Below are positions 1 to 6,198 of a DNA stretch of 6,869 nucleotides, in pieces. The first letter of the stretch is position 1, and each line of letters opens with the position of its first letter. A program made the translations under genes and the position numbers. This DNA comes from Anaerolineae bacterium (GTDB lineage Bacteria > Chloroflexota > Anaerolineae > Aggregatilineales > Phototrophicaceae). The notes beneath the pieces were generated by a model that was not told where the DNA came from, made no database searches, and worked only from the letters and a program-made list of their open reading frames with translations. The DNA is taken from NCBI GenBank assembly GCA_025454675.1, contig JALONZ010000097.1, positions 1 through 6,869 on the forward strand. The letters are read 5' to 3'.

Positions 1-1692
1 TGGCATTTCGCCTTGTTTTTCTCCTTGCTTGGTGTGTTATTCCTCACCTATACCGATAAAAAATGGCGTTCCCTCATATTCGCAATCAGTTTGGGATTTT
101 GCGCGACCTTCTCTATGGCATCGGGATTGGTCGTTTGGGGTGTGTTGCTGATTACACTCATCAGCCTCAATTACCGCGATTGGAAGCACTATCTAACCCT
201 ATTGATTGCGGGGGCAATTGCGGCAGGGTTATATTTTAATAACACCGGCATGGGTGGCGGGCTATCATCGCCAGAATATGGGCGCATCATCCCTCCAGAC
301 CCGCTATCCTTCATCCAATTCATGCTAACCCTATTCGGCAGACCCATCATCAACGATATGACCGTTGCGCCCCTCATTGGTGCAGTGGGCATTATCATCT
401 TTTGGGTGAATATTTTTATGTATTGGCAACGCGAAAAACACCTAAATGGGATTGCCATTTGGTTGCCAATTGCCGCCTATAGTGTTGGAAATGGCATTTT
501 ATTAGCCGTATCGCGTTATGATGTCTTTGGGATGAGTATCGCCCTCACAGAACGTTATATGCACCCCAATCTGCTATTTTGGAGTGCGGTTTTTGCGGTA
601 TGTATCATCAATATCCAACCGAAAAAAATCACATCGTGGGTCAATATCAGTTTTATGCTGGTCATATTGGTGATTCACGCGCTCACACTGAGTCGAGAAT
701 GGGCATATTTAGAATTTGACCTGCCCGTAGATGGGGTACAAGTTCAGGGAGATTGCTTATCGCGTTATCCCATAACCCAATATGCAGGCTGTTGGGATGC
801 GTCCAAGCATTCGCCCAATATCCCCAATATGCAACTGACCGCGGCGTGGCGCTTGGCGGGATATGCCAGAATGCCACAAACAAACATTTTACCCGCACAT
901 CCCGATGATAAAGTTATCATTAACACCGAAACGGTGTGGCAAGGGGTTCATATCCGCGATTTTCTGCTGGCTGGGTCAAGTCGAGACCGCGTATTGCACA
1001 TCGCAACTGATGGTCAACAACCGATTTTTGCGGGCGAGATTAGTCGCATCCCCGCCCCACCCCAAAATGCCCTATTTGGGTATACACCTGATGATATAGC
1101 CGATTTTGTGGCGGGTGAATCGGCGGTGTGGTATATCACCCGTCCGCAATTGTATGCCGATGAAACCCTGTGGGAATATCGGGCATGGTTGGAAGAAAAT
1201 TTTGTACCTGCATATCGGCAGGTCACATCGGATAATGTGGTTATCACCCGTTATATTCGCCCATTCGAGACAGCTAATATCGTTACATTCGGCGACAATA
1301 TCGCGTTATTGGGGTATCAATTCGTGGGTGATGCAAATTTTGGTGCATGTGAGACCATCACCTTACAAACTGCATGGATGACATCCGACACACAACCCCA
1401 AACCATTCACCTATCGCTGGCACTGGTGGATTATCCGATTACCCGTGCGGTGGCAAATACCGATTCGCCAGTTTCGCCGATTCCGGTTCAATTTTGGGAG
1501 ACCAATAAAACTTATTATGATGAACGCTATTTGACCGTCCCGTGTGATATACCAAGTGGGGAATATGCGCTCACAATCACGTTATATGGTGTGAGCGATG
1601 AGGGGGAAATTTTACCTAATTTGCCCATTAGGGATACAAATCATACGATAGAAGGGCATTTATTGGTCATTCAAGAGGTGTTTATCCGTTAA
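1..1692 (+). CDS. Multi-spanning membrane protein, glycosyltransferase-C-like, with extracytoplasmic C-terminal domain (5' partial)
   Basis: The frame is open to the left edge (first codons TGG CAT TTC GCC), so the true start lies upstream; 563 residues are visible. Counting from base 1, hydrophobic segments lie near residues 3-17, 23-40, 42-57, 63-78, 122-142, 151-170, 187-204 and 212-230. The rest, about 231-563, is soluble. The segment FSMASGLVVWG and the later ERYMHPNLLFW resemble parts of large GT-C-type or uncharacterised polyprenol-linked sugar transferase-like membrane proteins. Residues about 374-417 (beginning VWYITRP) and the final 140 residues (NIALLGYQF to IPSGEYALTITLYG) resemble the beta-sandwich tails on many Chloroflexota family-39-type glycosyltransferases. 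Such proteins usually modify cell-surface glycans or proteins on the outer face of the membrane. The catalytic acidic residues expected in the first outer loop would be upstream of the window, so the enzyme class cannot be confirmed. It ends in TAA, 78 bases before the next gene's preferred start. Confidence 0.8.
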   Translation, partial: WHFALFFSLLGVLFLTYTDKKWRSLIFAISLGFCATFSMASGLVVWGVLLITLISLNYRDWKHYLTLLIAGAIAAGLYFNNTGMGGGLSSPEYGRIIPPDPLSFIQFMLTLFGRPIINDMTVAPLIGAVGIIIFWVNIFMYWQREKHLNGIAIWLPIAAYSVGNGILLAVSRYDVFGMSIALTERYMHPNLLFWSAVFAVCIINIQPKKITSWVNISFMLVILVIHALTLSREWAYLEFDLPVDGVQVQGDCLSRYPITQYAGCWDASKHSPNIPNMQLTAAWRLAGYARMPQTNILPAHPDDKVIINTETVWQGVHIRDFLLAGSSRDRVLHIATDGQQPIFAGEISRIPAPPQNALFGYTPDDIADFVAGESAVWYITRPQLYADETLWEYRAWLEENFVPAYRQVTSDNVVITRYIRPFETANIVTFGDNIALLGYQFVGDANFGACETITLQTAWMTSDTQPQTIHLSLALVDYPITRAVANTDSPVSPIPVQFWETNKTYYDERYLTVPCDIPSGEYALTITLYGVSDEGEILPNLPIRDTNHTIEGHLLVIQEVFIR

Positions 1693-1696
1693 AAAA

Positions 1697-1725
1697 TTGC
1701 GATACAAGCCAATCGCGTGTATACT
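1697..1725 (+). promoter_or_regulatory. Sigma-70-type promoter for the NB-ARC/TPR gene
   Basis: TTGCGA at 1697-1702 (4 of 6 matches to the -35 consensus) is separated by exactly 17 bases from TATACT at 1720-1725 (5 of 6 matches to the -10 consensus). Transcription would start near 1732, giving a leader of about 40 bases before the preferred ATG at 1771. A 5-bp inverted repeat, GCGAT-N8-ATCGC (1699-1716), overlaps the -35 box and spacer; it could be an operator but is short. Found by eye; no promoter scoring was done. Confidence 0.5.
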
Positions 1726-1758
1726 CAATGTTACATTTTTTCATAAAATACAAACCAC

Positions 1759-1763
1759 GAGGG
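1759..1763 (+). promoter_or_regulatory. Ribosome binding site that favours the ATG at 1771 over 1765
   Basis: GAGGG lies 7 bases before ATG 1771 but only 1 base before ATG 1765. Normal Shine-Dalgarno spacing therefore points to 1771 as the true start, which removes two residues from the longest reading frame. Confidence 0.6.
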
Positions 1764-1770
1764 TATGCCG

Positions 1771-4266
1771 ATGGCTGAAAATAATTCGCATGAGACAATC
1801 GTGAAGGACATCAAAGCCCTGCCCGTGATGTTGCCCGGTAAATTGGTCGGGCGCGATGCTGTTTTGCAACACGTATATAGTGAACTTAAAGAAAATAATG
1901 CTGTGTTATTGTATGGGGGCGCGGGTGTTGGCAAGACAGGGCTTGTCGCCGCACTCGCCAATTTATATACCCAACAACCGGGCGGTGTGTTGTGGATGAA
2001 TGTCAACATGCCCCGCCTAGAAGAACTCATCGTCCGTGTGGGCAGGGCATATCAATTGGATGAAGTCGTCAATAGCGAATCGCCCATTAATGTCATGGGT
2101 GCGGTGGAAAGTGCCTTACAGCGCAATCGTCCGCTGGTGGTCATTGATGGCAAAATTCAATCCGATGTCGCCAGCCGATTTGTGACCCGTTGCGCCGAAG
2201 AAGTGCCAGTCGTCATCATCAACCCTGATATTTTAGAAGGTCCCTGGACAGCCATTGAAATCCCCAAACTTACACCTGATGATGCGGCGGCATTATTCAA
2301 ACGTGAAGCCCGCCTGACCACATCTGACCACGATATTAATGTGTTTGGCATCATTAAATTGATTGATTACACACCACTGGGGGTCATCATTGCGGCGCGG
2401 GCGATGGTCGCGGGCAAGCAAACCCCCGATACCTTCATCACCACCCTCAAACAACTCTCTGGCGGGAGCGGGGCAACTATCAACAATGCGTTCAATGCCA
2501 GTTTCCGCGCCTTAAATAGCGCCCTGCAAGGCGTTGCCCTCATGTTAGGCGCAATTTTTAGTGGTGGGTCATCGGCTGAATTTATGAGCCTGCTCACAGG
2601 CGCACAACTCGATTCAATTCAACAAGCGATGAACGTGTTGTCACAACTGAATCTGGTGGAAAAGACCGAGCGATACGGCGCACCCTATTATCGTCTGCAC
2701 AGCCTCATCCAAGAATTTACCCAAACCCGTTTAGCCGATAAATTAGACGCACTCCATCAAAAAGCGCGGGATTTAATTGTGGCATATGTGCAAAAATATG
2801 CCGTTGAATCGCCTGATGCGTATAATAAATTGGCGACCGAGATGGAAAATATCATGGCTGTGGCGCGGTGGTCTGCGGATAAGGGTGAATTGAAAATTGC
2901 CAATGACCTCGCAGGGGGGTTGCTCCAAGCGGGGAGTTTTGTGCGCGAGCGCGGTTATTTGTATGAGGTATTGCAATTGCGTTCTGTTGGCACAGGCTTC
3001 TCCAAACCCTTCCCCGCCTATCAACCCGAACCGCCCATCACGTTTGATGAGGTGGATGAGGATGAAGACGAAGAATATGACCTTGAAGAAGAGGAAGCCT
3101 TCAGCTTTGAGGACGAAGATGAGGATGAAGAAGAAATTGGTGTGCCATCCTTCTTAACGTCATTTGACGAAGATGAGGATGATGATTTCCCTGCGCCAAA
3201 ACCCCACCCCACTACCACCCCATTATTCGATTTGTCGTCTAAAGACCTCAGCAAATTACGCACCATGTTGGCACAAGTCAAACAAGCAGGTGATTCTGCC
3301 AAACAATTAGAGGTGCTAAAAGCCATCGGTGCGGTGCAAATTGAAAATGGGATGCAAAATGAAGCCCTTTCCACTTATGGCGAGATATTGAGCGTTTATG
3401 AAACGGTAGATGACAAAAAAGGTCTGCTCGAAACATTGGATATGACCGCCTCATTGATGGTCAAAACCGAAAACCTGCAAGCCGCCATCATGCACGCCTC
3501 GCGCGGGGTGCGCGTTGCCGATGACATTAACGACCCAGAATCAAAAATGCAATTGTTGATTACCCTTGCCGATGCTCATCAACAATTAGGAGAATCAAGC
3601 GGGTCTATCGCGGAATATGAACGCGCCTTAGAGATTGCACGGATGCGCGATGACCGCCAATTTGAGGCGCTCATCCTGTATAAAATGGCATATGCCCAAT
3701 TAGATGACAACGATACCCAAACCGCGATTGATAATTGGGAAGATGCGCTCAAATTATTCCGTTCACAAAATCGGCGTGATTACGAAGGGCGCACACTCGG
3801 CGCGTTGGGCAGTGCTTATGGCGATTTGCGCCGTTGGGCAGAAGCCGTTAATTTCCACACCTCCGCGTTATATGTCGCCCGCGAGACCAAAGACAAAGAT
3901 GAGGAAGCCTTACAACTCACCAGCCTCGCCTATGCCGCCAATCAAGCGGGTCAAATGGGTGAAGCCTTATTGCGCTATCGTCAAGCCCTGCATTTGGCAT
4001 ATGTGGCAGATGATGCCGATAACATCGTGAGCCTGATTGTGGAGATGTCGCGCTTGTTACTGAATAGTCGGGCATATGTCAATATTGCCGAATTGATGGT
4101 CAATGATGGGCTGAAATATGACCCCAACGACCGCGATTTGAAAAGCCTGAAAGAACGCATCGTCACCGAAAAGCAATTGGCATCTGAAATGGGTGCAAAA
4201 CTGAAACCTGTGAATGGTAGCGCCGAAACCTACGCGGCGAATGCGTATCAATTGCTGGAAAATTAG
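1771..4266 (+). CDS. STAND-type NTPase: NB-ARC-like domain, winged helix, acidic linker, TPR array
   Basis: Residues are numbered from the alternative ATG at 1765; the start at 1771 is preferred because of GAGGG spacing (831 aa). LVGRD (27-31) opens the nucleotide-binding domain. Walker A is GGAGVGKT (51-58). The probable Walker B is LVVIDG (124-129), with only one acidic residue. An NB-ARC-like stretch ending in LTPDDAAALFKREA (169-182) and a GLPL-like TPLGVIIAARAM (203-214) follow. A winged-helix region leads to YRLHSLIQEF (309-318), in the place of the MHD motif. Residues 428-474 are very acidic (30 Asp/Glu of 47). Residues 511-790 form seven TPR-like 40-residue units. No signal peptide or membrane segment is seen, so it should be cytoplasmic. 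Known STAND proteins sense a ligand or partner through the repeats, bind ATP and often oligomerise to switch on an effector domain. Here only about 25 residues precede the ATPase and no effector domain is visible at either end. It may be a scaffold, a regulator, or act through a partner; the role is unknown. It is probably co-transcribed with the NIF3-like gene 9 bases downstream. Confidence 0.85.
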   Translation: MAENNSHETIVKDIKALPVMLPGKLVGRDAVLQHVYSELKENNAVLLYGGAGVGKTGLVAALANLYTQQPGGVLWMNVNMPRLEELIVRVGRAYQLDEVVNSESPINVMGAVESALQRNRPLVVIDGKIQSDVASRFVTRCAEEVPVVIINPDILEGPWTAIEIPKLTPDDAAALFKREARLTTSDHDINVFGIIKLIDYTPLGVIIAARAMVAGKQTPDTFITTLKQLSGGSGATINNAFNASFRALNSALQGVALMLGAIFSGGSSAEFMSLLTGAQLDSIQQAMNVLSQLNLVEKTERYGAPYYRLHSLIQEFTQTRLADKLDALHQKARDLIVAYVQKYAVESPDAYNKLATEMENIMAVARWSADKGELKIANDLAGGLLQAGSFVRERGYLYEVLQLRSVGTGFSKPFPAYQPEPPITFDEVDEDEDEEYDLEEEEAFSFEDEDEDEEEIGVPSFLTSFDEDEDDDFPAPKPHPTTTPLFDLSSKDLSKLRTMLAQVKQAGDSAKQLEVLKAIGAVQIENGMQNEALSTYGEILSVYETVDDKKGLLETLDMTASLMVKTENLQAAIMHASRGVRVADDINDPESKMQLLITLADAHQQLGESSGSIAEYERALEIARMRDDRQFEALILYKMAYAQLDDNDTQTAIDNWEDALKLFRSQNRRDYEGRTLGALGSAYGDLRRWAEAVNFHTSALYVARETKDKDEEALQLTSLAYAANQAGQMGEALLRYRQALHLAYVADDADNIVSLIVEMSRLLLNSRAYVNIAELMVNDGLKYDPNDRDLKSLKERIVTEKQLASEMGAKLKPVNGSAETYAANAYQLLEN
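3046..3186 (+). other. Acidic low-complexity linker of the NB-ARC/TPR protein
   Basis: This stretch encodes residues 428-474, in which 30 of 47 residues are Asp or Glu, with Phe and Tyr scattered through (Y438, F446, F448, F463, F467). It joins the winged-helix/helical part to the TPR array and is probably disordered. The DNA is a GA-rich tract of repeated GAT/GAA/GAG/GAC codons, which creates a spurious serine-rich frame on the other strand. Confidence 0.85.
3295..4134 (+). repeat. Seven tandem 40-residue TPR-like units (protein-level repeat)
   Basis: The units begin at residues 511, 551, 591, 631, 671, 711 and 751 (numbered from ATG 1765), each exactly 40 residues apart without insertion. 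Several end in an acidic or polar pair (DD at 549-550, 629-630 and 749-750; ND at 589-590). Column 8 of units 2-7 is Leu or Ile (558, 598, 638, 678, 718, 758). The second-helix AL pair recurs at 621, 661, 701 and 741. The repeat is at protein level, and the DNA copies have diverged. The 40-residue period fits the longer TPR subclass of kinesin-light-chain and STAND proteins rather than the 34-residue classical TPR. Confidence 0.75.
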
Positions 4267-4275
4267 GCATATCAT

Positions 4276-4608
4276 ATGGAATTTTCGCGGGTTTATATTG
4301 TCACCACCACCACACACGACCACATTGAGGCAATCCTAAACGCGATTGCCTCAGTTGGTGGCGGTGTGATTGGACATTACACCCATTGCGCGTTCACCCA
4401 TAGCGGGACGGGGCGGTTTAAGCCACTCGAACAGGCGAATCCGCGCTTCGGTGAAAAAGGCGAAATTCACACCTTTGACGAATGGCGTATCGAGACATTT
4501 TGTGAACGCGGTGTCGCTAAAGCCGTAATTGAGGCGATTAAAGCTGTTCATCCCTACGACCAACCGGTAATTTATATCATGCCCCTGCTAGATGAAAGCC
4601 AGCTATAA
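4276..4608 (+). CDS. Stand-alone NIF3/YqfO-type domain protein (CutA/PII-like fold)
   Basis: A 110-aa protein carrying the signature of the small NIF3-associated domain: GHYTHCAFTHSGTGRF (33-48), ANPRFGEKG (54-62), RIET (71-74) and HPYDQPV (92-98). The same domain is inserted in many full-length bacterial NIF3 (YqfO) proteins of about 370 aa, and also occurs alone at about 100-110 aa, as here. Its fold is related to CutA and PII trimers, which bind metals or small molecules; the biochemical role of the free form is not established. It starts 9 bases after the NTPase stop with only a weak AGG (4265-4267) before the ATG, which suggests translational coupling to that gene. Its TAA overlaps the 3' end of the opposing DinB-like gene by six bases. 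The family call is firm; the function is open. Confidence 0.85.
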   Translation: MEFSRVYIVTTTTHDHIEAILNAIASVGGGVIGHYTHCAFTHSGTGRFKPLEQANPRFGEKGEIHTFDEWRIETFCERGVAKAVIEAIKAVHPYDQPVIYIMPLLDESQL

Positions 4609-5064
4609 CACAATCTTCTTAAATTCAACATCGGCGTGGGTGATGATATACAATAACCAGCCCTTCGCCGTCAAATTCCCCCACCCCTTATGAAATACCA
4701 CCGCCTCATCACTTATTTTGGCATTTTCTAAGCGTTTTGCCAGCGCAATCGTATCTTGTCTCACTTTTTGGAGCATGGGATACAATTCATCCCACGGGGT
4801 ATCTTTGGGTGGACGATAGGGGTCGTAATCTGCCTCACCGATGGGTTCACCGAAAAATCCCGCTAATTTTTTCTGTGACCAGATTTCGATGCCGATGATA
4901 TGTGTCCAGAGGGCGTGATGTTGCATACTGGCGGGTTTATCACTTTTAGATTTGGCGAGTTTCATACCTTTTTCCAGCGCAGTGATGAGGCTGGCATAAG
5001 AACGGCGTTTGGCGCGGGCGTTCACCCACAGGCGGGCGATGGGGTCGAAGGGGAAGGTGGTCAT
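4603..5064 (-). CDS. DinB-like domain protein (putative metal-binding four-helix bundle)
   Basis: A 153-aa cytoplasmic protein. The helix with HHALWTHIIGIEIW (49-62) and the final helix with GWLLYIITHADVEFKKI (135-151) match the DinB/DfsB-like fold, in which three histidines bind a divalent metal. H55 and H143 fit the first two ligand positions. The usual third His, four residues after H143, is Glu147, so the site is altered or supported by another residue. H125 (VVFHKGWGNLT) is another candidate. Members include thiol S-transferases and many DNA-damage or stress-induced proteins without a known reaction; no specific substrate can be named. A GAGGT Shine-Dalgarno (bases 5075-5079 read on the minus strand) lies about 10 bases before the ATG, a rather long spacing. 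The gene is divergent from the small gene at 5149 and convergent with the NIF3-like gene, overlapping it by six bases. Confidence 0.7.
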   Translation of the reverse strand: MTTFPFDPIARLWVNARAKRRSYASLITALEKGMKLAKSKSDKPASMQHHALWTHIIGIEIWSQKKLAGFFGEPIGEADYDPYRPPKDTPWDELYPMLQKVRQDTIALAKRLENAKISDEAVVFHKGWGNLTAKGWLLYIITHADVEFKKIVL

Positions 5065-5110
5065 GAATTATAAAACCTCACAAACTATTTTCGTTTTTTT
5101 GGCAACATAC

Positions 5111-5130
5111 CCTATAATAGTAGTTATAGG
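5111..5130 (+). promoter_or_regulatory. Perfect -10 box inside a 7-bp inverted repeat: promoter and probable operator
   Basis: CCTATAA (5111-5117) and TTATAGG (5124-5130) are perfect inverted copies separated by six bases. The left arm supplies the first five bases of a consensus TATAAT at 5113-5118. No good -35 lies at 16-18 bases (TTCGTT at 5090-5095 is poor; TTGGCA at 5099 is too close), so the promoter is probably weak alone or activator-dependent. A protein bound to the repeat would block RNA polymerase. Transcription would start near 5125, only about six bases before ATG 5131, which supports translation from ATG 5149. The site lies in the divergent region and could also affect the DinB-like gene. 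Confidence 0.55.
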
Positions 5131-5133
5131 ATG

Positions 5134-5140
5134 AAAGAGG
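5134..5140 (+). promoter_or_regulatory. Strong ribosome binding site that sets the start at 5149
   Basis: AAAGAGG lies 8 bases before ATG 5149. The earlier in-frame ATG at 5131 has no proper site at normal spacing, and its first codons are themselves this Shine-Dalgarno sequence. Confidence 0.65.
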
Positions 5141-5148
5141 AAGACAAG

Positions 5149-5442
5149 ATGAGTCCAATTCAAACCGAGTTACTCGCATTAATTGAGAAAATGGATGAGA
5201 CAAAACAACATCAGTTGTTGGATGTGGCGCGTCAATTTGTTTATAAACCCCCACGCCATTATACAGCCGTTGAGTTATTAGAACTACCTGAAGAAGAACG
5301 AGAAGCCTATATCGCGTGGTCATTTGCACAAGCCGAAGGTGTTGAATTTGAGATTTTTGAAGCCTATTCAGAAGAAGATATAGATGATGTTTATTTATGT
5401 GCGACAGAAGAACAAATACACCATAAAAAAGGGACATGCTAA
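5149..5442 (+). CDS. Small acidic antitoxin-like protein, no adjacent toxin
   Basis: A 97-aa protein from the preferred start (103 aa from ATG 5131). The N-terminal helix, IQTELLALIEKMDETKQHQL (4-23), resembles helices found in small antitoxin-type proteins (pattern: L..I..L.E....LLD.ARQF). The centre, ELLELPEEEREAYIAW (42-57), followed by FEIFEAYSEEDIDD (67-80), recalls the 'LP.EER ... FEAF.EED' pattern of small antitoxin-like proteins in Chloroflexota and cyanobacteria. This is recognition by eye without a search. No toxin gene lies beside it: the DinB-like gene is divergent, and a PyrK-like gene starts 6 bases after the stop. Codons look more AT-rich than in its neighbours, consistent with acquisition. 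The palindrome over its -10 box would fit autorepression, as is common for antitoxins. It could instead be a regulator of the downstream flavoprotein operon or an unrelated hypothetical. Confidence 0.6.
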   Translation: MSPIQTELLALIEKMDETKQHQLLDVARQFVYKPPRHYTAVELLELPEEEREAYIAWSFAQAEGVEFEIFEAYSEEDIDDVYLCATEEQIHHKKGTC

Positions 5443-5448
5443 TCCATC

Positions 5449-6186
5449 ATGAAACAATCAGAAGCCATCATCGAGCGTGTGCGCCGAATAAACCCTGCTT
5501 ACCAACATCTGGAATTGGCAGTAGATGAGTATCTTAATCGCATCAAACCCGGTCAATCGTTATTGGTCAAAATGGGTGAGGCGTGGCATCCCTATTTGCG
5601 CGAGCAGTGGCATCCGGTCAGCATTGCAGGGACAAAATTGGTCATAGAACGCCCCGCCAGTGAACGCTATGATGTTGGGCAAGTAGTGGATGTGCTGGGA
5701 CTCGTCGGTCAGCCGATTCGGTTTCGGCGCAATTTACGCAATGTGTTGCTCCTCGCTTATGATGCCCCACCCACCCCCTTATTGATGACCATCCCATGGC
5801 TGATGGGCAATAAAGTCAGTGTGACACTGGTGTTATTGGGTAAAGCACGTATGTATGACACCCAACACATCAACCCCGAAGTGGAAGTGATTCAAGGGGA
5901 TGATGATTTGAATTGGCAAAATCAGGTGATGACAGTCGGGTGGGCAGACCAAGTTTTGGCGGTGGTCAATCCGGATGATGAATTGGCACGATTCAAAAAA
6001 TTGGTGGCACGGTTTGAAGAACGACGCGCCATCATCCCACAAAATTATTTATTTGGCGTATTCACCAGCCTGTTGCCATGTGGATTGGGCGCGTGCCATG
6101 CCTGTATGCTCCAAACGCGCCAAAGTTGGGCGCTGGTCTGCACGGATGGACCCGCCTTTGATTTAACCCAAATTACATTAGATTGA
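5449..6186 (+). CDS. PyrK-like iron-sulfur flavoprotein (dihydroorotate dehydrogenase electron-transfer subunit family), divergent
   Basis: A 245-aa protein, close to the usual PyrK length. The N-terminal half fits the FAD-binding barrel of the ferredoxin-reductase family: REQWHPVSIAG (51-61) sits where PyrK has RPxS, with His55 replacing the Arg, and GQVVDVLGLVGQP (77-89) matches the GD.VDV.GP.G segment. The middle, LLLAYDAPPTPLLMTIPW (100-117), sits where an NAD-binding GGxGxAP motif is expected, and that motif is absent. The C-terminus has C211-x4-C216-x2-C219-x11-C231 (CGLGACHAC, then CTDGPAF), an intact PyrK-type [2Fe-2S] site. PyrK passes electrons between its FAD, the iron-sulfur cluster and the FMN of PyrD in a B-type dihydroorotate dehydrogenase. 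Here the partner is the PyrD-like gene 12 bases downstream. Loss of the NAD motif suggests another electron partner. The start is fixed by an in-frame stop at 5440; no clear Shine-Dalgarno is seen at normal spacing, so coupling to the upstream gene is likely. Confidence 0.75.
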   Translation: MKQSEAIIERVRRINPAYQHLELAVDEYLNRIKPGQSLLVKMGEAWHPYLREQWHPVSIAGTKLVIERPASERYDVGQVVDVLGLVGQPIRFRRNLRNVLLLAYDAPPTPLLMTIPWLMGNKVSVTLVLLGKARMYDTQHINPEVEVIQGDDDLNWQNQVMTVGWADQVLAVVNPDDELARFKKLVARFEERRAIIPQNYLFGVFTSLLPCGLGACHACMLQTRQSWALVCTDGPAFDLTQITLD

Positions 6187-6198
6187 GAGACCGTATTT

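Noticed and set aside
1731..1750. T-rich run as terminator of the membrane-protein gene
   Set aside because: No GC-rich stem precedes the T run, and it sits downstream of the candidate transcription start for the next gene.
2897..3157. 86-aa plus-strand frame with a basic tail within the NTPase gene
   Set aside because: It is a frame-shifted shadow of the acidic tract, with GAT/GAG codons read as Met, Lys and Arg.
3021..3374. Serine-rich 117-aa reading frame on the minus strand
   Set aside because: It is the reverse complement of the GA-rich acidic codon tract in the NTPase gene; the long serine runs are a compositional artefact.
5067..5072. Minus-strand TATAAT as promoter of the DinB-like gene
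   Set aside because: It lies two bases before the ATG, so transcription would begin inside the coding sequence and miss the Shine-Dalgarno.
5099..5104. TTGGCA as a -35 box for the 5113 promoter
   Set aside because: It matches 5 of 6 bases, but the spacer to TATAAT is only 8 bases, far too short for sigma-70.
5078..5437. 119-aa minus-strand frame opposite the antitoxin-like gene
   Set aside because: It covers nearly the whole plus-strand gene, has no recognisable domain, and would read antisense through a gene that has its own Shine-Dalgarno and promoter.
5436..5528. 30-codon frame ATGCTAATC... overlapping the antitoxin-like stop, in the place where a toxin gene would begin
   Set aside because: It ends after 30 residues, shows no toxin-like content, and lies inside the PyrK-like gene in another frame.
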